From positions 72,001 through 136,000 of the forward strand of contig NZ_BFAG01000006.1 of assembly GCF_002897375.1 (NCBI RefSeq): DNA of 64,000 nucleotides. Reading direction: 5' to 3'. Numbering within the stretch: the first letter of the stretch is position 1; the number at the start of each line of letters is the position of its first letter. Below the pieces are notes generated by a model. That model was given only the letters and a program-made list of their open reading frames with translations. It was not told the DNA's origin and made no database searches. This DNA is from Deinococcus aerius. Lineage in GTDB: Bacteria > Deinococcota > Deinococci > Deinococcales > Deinococcaceae. Of the stretch, positions 35,850 through 42,136 are shown one piece after another. The position numbers and the translations under genes were made by a program.

Positions 35850-36115
35850 GCCCCCACCCCCCGCGCTTCCAGCAGCGCCCGCGCCTCGGCCTGGGCCTGG
35901 GCGACATGCGGGCCAGTGGCAAGGCGGTAGCTGTAGAGCATCCGGCCCCGTCCCGGCCCCACTGCTGCCAGACCGGCGAGCACCAGGGCGTCGAGGATGC
36001 TCTCCGCCGCCTGATTGTGCAGTTCCAGCTTCCGCCCGATGGCCGTGGCGCTCTGCCCCTCCTCCGTCAGCGCCAGCAGCACCCGCGCCCGACGGAGGCC
36101 GGTGCGCCCGCTCAT
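35846..36115 (-). CDS. Small winged-helix DNA-binding-like protein
   Basis: An 89-residue protein. A-R-V-L-L-A-L-T-E-E-G-Q-S-A-T-A-I-G-R-K-L-E-L-H-N and then I-L-D-A-L-V-L-A-G-L-A-A-V-G-P-G-R-G-R-M-L-Y-S-Y give a compact winged-helix pattern (recognition helix about 24-45, wing about 53-66). It overlaps neighbours by 4 bases on both sides. It may regulate middle or late genes; the target is unknown. Confidence 0.6.
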   Translation of the reverse strand: MSGRTGLRRARVLLALTEEGQSATAIGRKLELHNQAAESILDALVLAGLAAVGPGRGRMLYSYRLATGPHVAQAQAEARALLEARGVGA

Positions 36116-36534
36116 GTGGGCACCTTCGTCACCCGGATAAACTCCTCCGCGTCGAAGTCGAACCCCAGTTCCTCCAGAATCTCGGCCACCGTGAAACCCA
36201 GTCCCTCCAGGCCGCCCCCCTCCAGGGTGGACATCACCACGCCGACCTCCACGTCGTCCCGGCTGGCGTCGGGTTCGTCCACCATGCCTTCCTCCACGAG
36301 GGACAACCAGGAACCGAAGCCCTCCGTGAACTTGGGACCATCCACGACCAGATCAATTCGGAGGATTCCTTCGGTGTTCAGGACCAGTTCCACGTTGTCC
36401 ACGCCGTCCAGGTCTGCCATCAGACGCCGCCTTAGCGTGGCGAAGTCCTCCTTCGAGAGCACGACCTCGCTCTCCTTCTCGCCCGTGTAGATGTTCTCGC
36501 CGCTCACACGCACACGGAACTGCGGCCCGGCCAT
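36112..36534 (-). CDS. Phage early/middle protein, unknown function
   Basis: A 140-residue acidic protein starting at ATG 36534, which shares a base with the upstream stop. Beta-rich N-terminus (F-R-V-R-V-S-G-E-N-I-Y-T-G-E) and acidic C-terminus (A-E-I-L-E-E-L-G-F-D-F-D-A-E-E-F). The longer open frame upstream is a shadow. No family recognised. Confidence 0.6.
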   Translation of the reverse strand: MAGPQFRVRVSGENIYTGEKESEVVLSKEDFATLRRRLMADLDGVDNVELVLNTEGILRIDLVVDGPKFTEGFGSWLSLVEEGMVDEPDASRDDVEVGVVMSTLEGGGLEGLGFTVAEILEELGFDFDAEEFIRVTKVPT

Positions 36535-37073
36535 CACAACCCCTCCCACAGCCCGCTCGCCGTCACCCGCTCGGCCACCCCGCCCAGCCGCGCCTGCTCG
36601 ACCTGCTCCAGCACCGGGCCCGGCAGCAGCGTCAGCCGGTGCAGCCCGTCCCCCCGCGTCATGCGGAGCGTGATGCGCTGGTCGTGCAGGGTGCCGCCCA
36701 GCAGGGCCTTCATGTTCAGGTACTGGTCGATCACCTTCAGCATCGACCGCCGGGCCGTCATCGTCACGACCTGGGCGGGTTCGTCCTGCCACAGCAGCAG
36801 CGTCAGCTCCTCGGCGCACTCGGGCGGGGTGCCGTCCCGCCCCCAGTCGGCGAAGGGGCAGGGGCAGGGTGGGCCGAACGTGTTGCCGTCCACGCACAGG
36901 GGCAGGCGCGGCTGCTCGCCCTCGCTGGGCCAGAGGGTCCGGCCCTCGCGGTAGGCCAGGACGATGCCGCTGATCTCGGGAGCGAACTCGCCGGTCAACG
37001 TGTTGGTGAACAGCCCGGCCTCGTAGTCCAGAGCGAGGGTGGGCAGGGTGGGGCGGGTCGTCGCGTCAGTCAT
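36534..37073 (-). CDS. Phage early protein with CxC-P-F motif, unknown function
   Basis: A 179-residue protein from ATG 37073. The middle has L-C-V-D-G-N-T-F-G-P-P-C-P-C-P-F-A-D-W-G and then P-P-E-C, a Cys cluster that could bind a metal, followed by L-T-L-L-L-W-Q-D-E-P-A-Q-V-V-T-M-T. This layout reminds me of single-strand-DNA-binding or annealing-associated phage proteins, but I cannot place it. Overlaps: 8 bases with the gene upstream and 1 base downstream. Confidence 0.55.
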   Translation of the reverse strand: MTDATTRPTLPTLALDYEAGLFTNTLTGEFAPEISGIVLAYREGRTLWPSEGEQPRLPLCVDGNTFGPPCPCPFADWGRDGTPPECAEELTLLLWQDEPAQVVTMTARRSMLKVIDQYLNMKALLGGTLHDQRITLRMTRGDGLHRLTLLPGPVLEQVEQARLGGVAERVTASGLWEGL

Positions 37074-37320
37074 CAGCAGGGTCTCCGTGGTAGTGGCGGC
37101 GGTCGTCGGCGCGGCGGTGGAAGCGCCCGGTGTTCTCCAGGGCGCCCCAGCGGGGGCGCTGGCGGGTGAGGTGCCAGTAGTGGCAGAAGGGGCAGAGGTA
37201 GGCGCGGAAGGCGCCCTGGCGGCCCGCGTGGCGGTAACGGTGGTCGCGCACCCACGCGCGAGCCCCGTTGCGGCCCTGGAAGCTGATCTTGCCCGTCTCC
37301 GGGCACTTGGGGGCGGGCAC
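37066..37320 (-). CDS. Small zinc-binding-like phage protein
   Basis: An 84-residue basic protein from GTG 37320. C-P-E-T-G near the N-terminus and Y-L-C-P-F-C-H-Y-W-H-L-T near residue 50 form a probable zinc site; the rest is Arg-rich. Start lies one base after the upstream stop. One of several small Cys-rich proteins in this early block. Confidence 0.6.
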   Translation of the reverse strand: MPAPKCPETGKISFQGRNGARAWVRDHRYRHAGRQGAFRAYLCPFCHYWHLTRQRPRWGALENTGRFHRRADDRRHYHGDPADD

Positions 37321-37321
37321 G

Positions 37322-37534
37322 TCACGCCACCTCCTCCACGTCGGCCACGTCGCTGTCGGCCAGGAACGCCCGCATCTCCCCGTAGCACTCGGGGCAGAGG
37401 GCGTCCCCGGCCTCGTCGTGCCGGGCGCAGCCAGTACAGATCGTCCGCAGGCAGACGTAGCAGGTCTCCATGACCTCGGCGACGGGCTCACCGCAGCAGG
37501 CGCAGGTATCGACGTGGGACAGGTCCCAGGGCAT
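37322..37534 (-). CDS. Small Cys-rich zinc-binding-like phage protein
   Basis: A 70-residue protein with repeated C-x2-C pairs (C-A-C-C-G-E-P, C-Y-V-C, C-T-G-C, C-P-E-C within about 50 residues), a RING/B-box-like arrangement, then an acidic end (A-D-S-D-V-A-D-V-E-E-V-A). ATG 37534 shares one base with the upstream stop. The role is unknown; such cross-braced zinc modules often bind proteins. Confidence 0.62.
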   Translation of the reverse strand: MPWDLSHVDTCACCGEPVAEVMETCYVCLRTICTGCARHDEAGDALCPECYGEMRAFLADSDVADVEEVA

Positions 37535-37731
37535 CAGCGGCCCCCTCTCCGCTCGGCATCGAGCCTCTTCTCGCAGTGCTTGCAGGGGTTCGCCTTCGTG
37601 GCGTGATTCCACTCCGGCTCCGCCACCAGCGTCAGCGCCTCCCCGTTGGCGCTCAGGCCGCAGAGGGTGGTGCGGCCCCGGACGTAGTGGGGGGCGCCGT
37701 AAGCCCACAGGCGGCCCCAGCCCTCGCGCAC
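37534..37731 (-). CDS. Small phage protein with Cys/His motif
   Basis: A 65-residue protein from GTG 37731. T-T-L-C-G-L-S-A-N-G and N-P-C-K-H-C-E-K-R-L suggest a zinc site, a pattern I have seen in small phage and actinobacterial proteins of unknown role. Located 6 bases after the upstream stop. Confidence 0.55.
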   Translation of the reverse strand: MREGWGRLWAYGAPHYVRGRTTLCGLSANGEALTLVAEPEWNHATKANPCKHCEKRLDAERRGGR

Positions 37732-37737
37732 GGGGCG

Positions 37738-37944
37738 TCATGCCTGTTCCCCTTTCAGGAGCGCGATGACCTCCGCCAGCGTGTTCCGCCGGACCATCAG
37801 CGCCGCCTCCCCCCAGGCCCACATGATCTCCAGCGGCAGCTCTGACCAGAGGGGCATCGGTGCCCCCGTGTGCGTCACGCCCTTCCGGTTCCGGTAGTAG
37901 CCCTCGTAGGCGATCTGGCCGATATCTTTAGCGTCGCTGCTCAT
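37738..37944 (-). CDS. Small conserved phage protein
   Basis: A 68-residue protein. I-G-Q-I-A-Y-E-G-Y-Y-R-N-R and P-M-P-L-W-S-E-L-P-L-E-I-M-W-A-W-G-E-A-A-L resemble a short motif seen in many phage early proteins, where Y-E-G-Y precedes W-x-x-L-P. Function unknown. The start overlaps the upstream gene by 17 bases. Confidence 0.65.
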   Translation of the reverse strand: MSSDAKDIGQIAYEGYYRNRKGVTHTGAPMPLWSELPLEIMWAWGEAALMVRRNTLAEVIALLKGEQA

Positions 37945-38182
37945 CCCAAGCCTCCTGTGACTGGGGCAGGCTCGCCCACAGGTCGATGCGTCCGGCGCGG
38001 TACAGGGCGACGAGGTGTGTCAACGCCTCGCCCACGGTCAGGTCGCCTTTGCCGACCAGGCGCAGCATCACCTTGCGGGCCATCGCCGGGGCGCAGTTCA
38101 GCGTGACGCTCATGCCCGTGGAGCCCCAGCCGCGCCCCGGCTCCGCGCGCATCACGTCCAGCACCCGTTCACTGCGGTTCAC
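37928..38182 (-). CDS. Small phage protein, unknown function
   Basis: An 84-residue protein from GTG 38182, overlapping its upstream neighbour by 14 bases. Helical, with A-R-K-V-M-L-R-L-V-G-K-G-D-L-T-V-G-E-A as a possible small DNA-binding element. Not recognised. Confidence 0.55.
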   Translation of the reverse strand: MNRSERVLDVMRAEPGRGWGSTGMSVTLNCAPAMARKVMLRLVGKGDLTVGEALTHLVALYRAGRIDLWASLPQSQEAWDEQRR

Positions 38183-38552
38183 GGCTGGCCTCCTCGGGGA
38201 GCAGGGCCAGCAGCCCGGCCCAGGTCTCGTCGTCGTAGGTGTCGAGCTGGCTGGCGCGGGTCTCGATGCGGGCGCCGGGGCGCTCGCGTTTGTAGAGCCG
38301 GGCGTAGAGCGGGGTGAGCACGTTGTTGACCTGGAACTGGTCTCCCTCGGCCCTCAGCCCGGAGTGGTAGCGGATGACGTGGCACACCATGTCGGCCGAG
38401 ACGCGGCGGCGGGGATCGGTGAGGCGGTAGGTGTCGGCCAGGCGCCGGAACTCGGCGTACATGCCGGGGTGGGTGGACAGGTGCCAGCGGTAGTAGCCCA
38501 GCGGGTCCACGGCGAAGTCGGGGGCCGTGCGGGTGGGTTCCAGGGCGGTCAC
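38169..38552 (-). CDS. Conserved phage protein, unknown function
   Basis: A 127-residue protein. The block F-R-R-L-A-D-T-Y-R through R-R-R-V-S-A-D-M-V-C-H-V-I-R-Y-H-S-G-L-R and V-N-N-V-L-T-P-L-Y-A-R-L-Y is highly characteristic of a small protein found in many bacteria and phages with no assigned function. GTG start overlaps the upstream stop by 4 bases. Confidence 0.7.
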   Translation of the reverse strand: MTALEPTRTAPDFAVDPLGYYRWHLSTHPGMYAEFRRLADTYRLTDPRRRVSADMVCHVIRYHSGLRAEGDQFQVNNVLTPLYARLYKRERPGARIETRASQLDTYDDETWAGLLALLPEEASREPQ

Positions 38553-38989
38553 GTGGGCACCTCCTCCGGGGCCGGGATGTCCGGCTCCACGGTCTGGGTC
38601 GGGGCGGGCTGCCGGGGCGCCGAGCCGCTGACGGCCATGCGGCCCCAGCTCGCCCCGCCGTTGCGGCTGTACTGGTGCTGACGGTTCCAGTGCCCCTCCC
38701 CGACGATCCGCAGGTCGGTGACACCGTTGGCGACGATCCAGGCGGCGACGGGGGCGAGGGTGCGGCGGCCGTCCTCGTCACGCACGAGCGGGGAGAGGAT
38801 CAGGTGGACCGAGCTGAAGTTCACGGCGGGGAAGCTGACCTTGCGGACCTCGAAGGTTCCCAGCGCCACGTCGCGGGTGTACTTCCGCATCCAGGCGACA
38901 CTGATGGCGGCGAGGTCGCACCCGACAGCCTCGTAGGCGGGGATGGCCTCCAGCAAGTCCTGGGCGGTGGCCTGGGCGTAGACGATCAC
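38549..38989 (-). CDS. Phage early protein, unknown function
   Basis: A 146-residue protein from GTG 38989 (overlaps the upstream stop, GTGA; GGTGGAG a few bases upstream). It has a helical N-terminus ([12 protein letters not shown]), beta strands in the middle ([13 protein letters not shown]) and an S-R-N-G-G-A-S-W-G segment. No family recognised. Confidence 0.55.
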   Translation of the reverse strand: MIVYAQATAQDLLEAIPAYEAVGCDLAAISVAWMRKYTRDVALGTFEVRKVSFPAVNFSSVHLILSPLVRDEDGRRTLAPVAAWIVANGVTDLRIVGEGHWNRQHQYSRNGGASWGRMAVSGSAPRQPAPTQTVEPDIPAPEEVPT

Positions 38990-39486
38990 GGCTCCACCCC
39001 CTCGCACTGGCAGTTCTCCCAGTCGAAGCCGCAGCCGTGGCAGTAGTCAGCATCGTCCTCGTCGTCACCGAACAGGTCGCCCACGTCGGCGTACTCGGGA
39101 TTCAGGCAGCCGGTGCCGTGGTTGCAATAACCGAAGTCACGGCTCTCGCTGAAGTCCACGCCACAGGCTTTGCAGAGGTAGGGGTTGCGCTCCTCCCCGT
39201 CGTCCTCCAGGTCGTCCCCGACCTCGTCCTCGTCATCCAGGCAGCCACAAGAAATGAGCTGCCCCTTGCACCGTGGGCACCGCTCCCAGTCGCAGCCCGG
39301 GTGATGATGACTACCCAGTGGAACGGCGCAGTCGTGGCAATCCTCCGTGCCATTGCCCGAGACGACGCCCTCCTGTCCATAGGGAATGGCAGGCAGCGAG
39401 ACACCGTCCGGGTAGTCCACGACCGCGTTGCCAGTGCAACCCACGTGGGCCGTCATCTCCTGGTCGCACCAGCGGCACACGGCCAC
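38986..39486 (-). CDS. Cys-rich acidic protein with many zinc knuckles
   Basis: A 166-residue protein from GTG 39486. It has at least six C-x2-C or C-x4-C pairs: C-R-W-C, C-H-D-C, C-P-R-C, C-K-A-C, C-H-G-C, and single Cys in C-G-C and C-Q-C, spread across the protein, with long acidic stretches ([16 protein letters not shown]). Likely several small zinc ribbons. Acidic, multi-knuckle proteins can mimic DNA or bind host regulators, but there is no evidence here. Confidence 0.6.
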   Translation of the reverse strand: MAVCRWCDQEMTAHVGCTGNAVVDYPDGVSLPAIPYGQEGVVSGNGTEDCHDCAVPLGSHHHPGCDWERCPRCKGQLISCGCLDDEDEVGDDLEDDGEERNPYLCKACGVDFSESRDFGYCNHGTGCLNPEYADVGDLFGDDEDDADYCHGCGFDWENCQCEGVEP

Positions 39487-39848
39487 TAGGCCACCCCCCG
39501 CACCTGCGCCCGCGCCCGCACGCTCCGGCCCGCCACGCGGCGGTCCCACACGCCCTCCCCGTGCAGCCGCAGCTCGATCTCGCGCACCTGCGCCAGCTCC
39601 AGCAGCACCCGCGCCTCCCAGTGCTCGCCGCAATCCCAGCGGTGCCGGGCGCAGTCGCGCAGTTGCTCGGGCGTGCGGGTCCAGTTCAGCTCGCGGCTGA
39701 CCAGGCTGTGGCGAACCGCCAGCAGGTCGCCGTCGCGCCAGCCCGCGCCCACGGCGGGGGCGGGGATGCGCTTCCTGGCCTGGAGGGCGGCGTCGATCAG
39801 GAAGCAGCCGAGGGCGAGCACGAACAGGGTGAGGATGATCGAGAGCAT
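39486..39848 (-). CDS. Small membrane-anchored phage protein
   Basis: A 120-residue protein from ATG 39848. One N-terminal membrane helix ([18 protein letters not shown], about 1-20) is followed by a cytoplasmic basic domain ([18 protein letters not shown]). Its stop TAG shares a base with the next start. Role unknown. Confidence 0.58.
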   Translation of the reverse strand: MLSIILTLFVLALGCFLIDAALQARKRIPAPAVGAGWRDGDLLAVRHSLVSRELNWTRTPEQLRDCARHRWDCGEHWEARVLLELAQVREIELRLHGEGVWDRRVAGRSVRARAQVRGVA

Positions 39849-40138
39849 CAGCGGACCTCCTGGACGGGGTGGGCGGGCATGGCGAGCAGGGTGGCGACGA
39901 CCTGGACGGGATCGGAACCGGAGGCGATGGGCAGGGTGTCGGTGGACAGGCCCTCGGGCCAGGGGCCGCCCAGGGGGTGGGCGACCCACACGCCGTCAGC
40001 CGGATCGCGGAACAGCACGATCTCCACGGCGGTGTCGGCGGGCGTGGCTTGGATGACCCCCTTGACGCTGCCGGAGTACTCGCTCAGCGCCTCGGTGAGG
40101 GCGTGACCGAGTTCGGTGAATCGGGTCACGCCAGCCAT
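39848..40138 (-). CDS. Small phage protein, unknown function
   Basis: A 96-residue protein, ATG start, overlapping its upstream neighbour by 13 bases. Acidic-to-neutral, with [17 protein letters not shown] near the middle. No family recognised. Confidence 0.5.
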   Translation of the reverse strand: MAGVTRFTELGHALTEALSEYSGSVKGVIQATPADTAVEIVLFRDPADGVWVAHPLGGPWPEGLSTDTLPIASGSDPVQVVATLLAMPAHPVQEVR

Positions 40139-40542
40139 CCCTTCCCGACCATCGCCACCAGGTCCTTGTCCTTGACCAGCTCCTCCAGCTTCCCGACGAT
40201 GTGCAGTCCCGCCTGCACCCGCAGCGCCTCCCGTGTGCGCCGCAGCAGGTCGCGCTGGGCCTCCTGGGCGCGGATCATGCCGCCCAGGGCTTCGAGGCGC
40301 TCGACCAGGGCGGCGTGCTTGGGATCGTCTTCGAGGGCGATGGTGAGGGCGGCGGCGCGGTCCTCGGCGTTGGAGTAGCCGCCCTCCTTCGAGATGCGGA
40401 TACGGTGGCGGGCCTTACTCGCCTCGACCTCGCGCTCCTTCTTCTTCTTGTCGGACTTCAGGCCGTTGAGCGTGCGATCCAGCCCATGAATCTGCTCGGG
40501 CAGGTCGAGGAGCTGGCGGAGCTGGTCGGCGGTCGGCTTCAT
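40126..40542 (-). CDS. Coiled-coil phage early protein
   Basis: A 138-residue protein with a GGAGGTACAGG ribosome-binding region before ATG 40542. A long charged helix (S-D-K-K-K-K-E-R-E-V-E-A-S-K-A-R-H-R-I-R, about 30-50), then G-Y-S-N-A-E-D-R-A-A-A-L-T-I-A-L and more helices. Likely dimeric. The overall shape resembles small recombination- or regulation-associated phage proteins; no firm family. Confidence 0.55.
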   Translation of the reverse strand: MKPTADQLRQLLDLPEQIHGLDRTLNGLKSDKKKKEREVEASKARHRIRISKEGGYSNAEDRAAALTIALEDDPKHAALVERLEALGGMIRAQEAQRDLLRRTREALRVQAGLHIVGKLEELVKDKDLVAMVGKGWLA

Positions 40543-40919
40543 TCCTGTACCTCCGGGGCGGGGGCGAGGGCGAGGAGTTCGGACAACTCGGCGTGCAGGG
40601 CGCGGAGATCGGAGAGGTCACCGGGCAGGTAGGTGTGGGCGGTGCGCGTCCCGCCCCGGTGGGGGTCGAGCCGCAGGACGCCGCTCGTGAGCAGGGAGCG
40701 CAGGACGTTGGTGCTCGCGCCGCTGACGCCGAGGTACGGGTATTCCCGCGCCACCTCCAGCGGCGTCACCCGGCCCTGCTCCAGCGCCCGGCGCAGCGCC
40801 CAGCGGCGGACGGGGTGCAGGAGCAGGGTGCAGGCGCGGCCCTGCGGGGTCGTGGTGTCGCCGCTGCGGCCACTGAGCTGGCGGTCGGCGGGCGGTTGGG
40901 GGAGGTTGCGGGCGAGCAT
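40539..40919 (-). CDS. Small winged-helix-like phage protein
   Basis: A 126-residue protein. After a Pro-rich N-terminus, L-L-L-H-P-V-R-R-W-A-L-R-R-A-L-E-Q-G-R-V-T-P-L-E-V-A-R-E-Y and S-T-N-V-L-R-S-L-L-T-S-G-V-L-R-L-D-P-H-R-G-G form a winged-helix pattern (the second phrase as recognition helix and wing). It overlaps the downstream gene start by 4 bases. A regulatory role is inferred. Confidence 0.58.
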   Translation of the reverse strand: MLARNLPQPPADRQLSGRSGDTTTPQGRACTLLLHPVRRWALRRALEQGRVTPLEVAREYPYLGVSGASTNVLRSLLTSGVLRLDPHRGGTRTAHTYLPGDLSDLRALHAELSELLALAPAPEVQE

Positions 40920-40920
40920 G

Positions 40921-41319
40921 TCAGTTCGCCTCCAGGTCGTTCACGCCCACGTCACCCAGCTCGTAGCCGGGCACCGGCTCGACCAGCACCCAGCGCTGGA
41001 GCTGCCCGTAGTTGCCGCCGCCCTCCGGCGTCCGCACGCGGGCGCGGGACTCGATCACCCGGACGGCGCTGATCTCGCCCAGCCCCTGGCCCGCACGCCC
41101 GCCCTCGATCTCCAGCAGGTCGCCGGGCCGGGCGCTTGCCAGGTCGAAGTCGAGGACCGTGAAGCCCCGGTCGGGCCAGCCGCCGCCGTCCTCGGCCAGG
41201 CACAGGAGGGTGGCCGCGCTGCGGGCCCGAACCACCACGAAGGTCTTGCCGTCCGGCATCCGCACCTCGCTGAACTTGCGGCTGTTGCTGCCCAGGCCGC
41301 TGGGCCGCCGCCGGGTCAC
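40921..41319 (-). CDS. Phage early protein, unknown function
   Basis: A 132-residue protein from GTG overlapping the MuB-like stop (GTGA). Beta-rich: F-V-V-V-R-A-R-S-A-A-T-L-L-C-L, L-D-F-D-L-A-S-A-R-P-G-D-L-L-E-I, then E-I-S-A-V-R-V-I-E-S. The C-terminus W-V-L-V-E-P-V-P-G-Y-E-L-G-D looks conserved. It lies where Mu has nuclease-inhibitor-like kil/gam genes but shows no similarity I can see. Confidence 0.55.
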   Translation of the reverse strand: MTRRRPSGLGSNSRKFSEVRMPDGKTFVVVRARSAATLLCLAEDGGGWPDRGFTVLDFDLASARPGDLLEIEGGRAGQGLGEISAVRVIESRARVRTPEGGGNYGQLQRWVLVEPVPGYELGDVGVNDLEAN

Positions 41320-42131
41320 AGGACCACCTCGGCCGCCGCCCGCACGTGCTCGGGGGTCAGTTCGGCACGGGTCATGCCCCGGTGGTGGGCGAGCGCCGCG
41401 TCGAGGTGGCTGAGCATCGCGGCCGCGCGGCGCATCACGCCCTCGGCCACCCCATGCACGGCGTCGAGCACCGGGTCCGGGTAGCCGTCCGGGCGGTAGA
41501 CGCGGCGGAACTCCTCGGCGGTGATGGGCTCGACCTCCACCCGCACCCACACGCGGGAGGAGATGTCGCTGTGCCGCCGCACCACGTTCTCCAGCCAGGG
41601 CGAGCCGATCAGGATGACGGTGACCCCGGCCCGGTCGGCGATGTACTTGAGCTGGTCGAGCGCCTCGTACTTCAGGCGCTGCGCCTCGTCCAGCAGGATC
41701 GGGCGGGGGTGCTGGCGCAAGAAGTCCACCAGCACCTCCGTCCGCAGCCGGTAGCCCTCGCCCACGCTGATCCCCAGGCGGCGGCACAGGTCCGCGACCA
41801 CGTCCTTGGCGCGGTACTGGGGCGGGACCTCGTAGTACAGGCCGCCCTGTCCCTCCGCGAAAAGTTTCGCCGCCGTGCTCTTGCCGCCGCCGTGCGTGCC
41901 CACGACGAGCATCAGCGGCGAGCCCGACTCGACCGCGTACTTCATGCGGGCCAGCGTGTGCTTCAGGCCCTTCGTGAGCTTGGGCCGGGGGGGCAGCGGG
42001 GCGTCCGGGTTGCCCGACAGGTCGAGGGGCAGGTCGAGCGTCGTGCCGTCCAGGATCAGGCGCACGAGTTCCCGGGGGGGCACGGCGGTGGGCGTCGGCA
42101 GGGGAATGGTTTTGGGCTTGGGTTGCGTCAT
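41316..42131 (-). CDS. MuB/TniB-like AAA+ ATPase, transposition target selector
   Basis: A 271-residue AAA+ protein. Walker A G-T-H-G-G-G-K-S-T (78-86, Lys84) and Walker B I-L-L-D-E-A-Q (145-151), followed by a sensor-like V-I-L-I-G-S-P-W. In the MuB family such proteins bind target DNA, stimulate the transposase and give target immunity. ATG 42131 follows AGGAGGTAATCCGC; an ATG seven codons upstream would lie within the transposase gene. It is co-transcribed with the transposase just upstream (5-base gap). Confidence 0.9.
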   Translation of the reverse strand: MTQPKPKTIPLPTPTAVPPRELVRLILDGTTLDLPLDLSGNPDAPLPPRPKLTKGLKHTLARMKYAVESGSPLMLVVGTHGGGKSTAAKLFAEGQGGLYYEVPPQYRAKDVVADLCRRLGISVGEGYRLRTEVLVDFLRQHPRPILLDEAQRLKYEALDQLKYIADRAGVTVILIGSPWLENVVRRHSDISSRVWVRVEVEPITAEEFRRVYRPDGYPDPVLDAVHGVAEGVMRRAAAMLSHLDAALAHHRGMTRAELTPEHVRAAAEVVL

Positions 42132-42136
42132 GCGGA

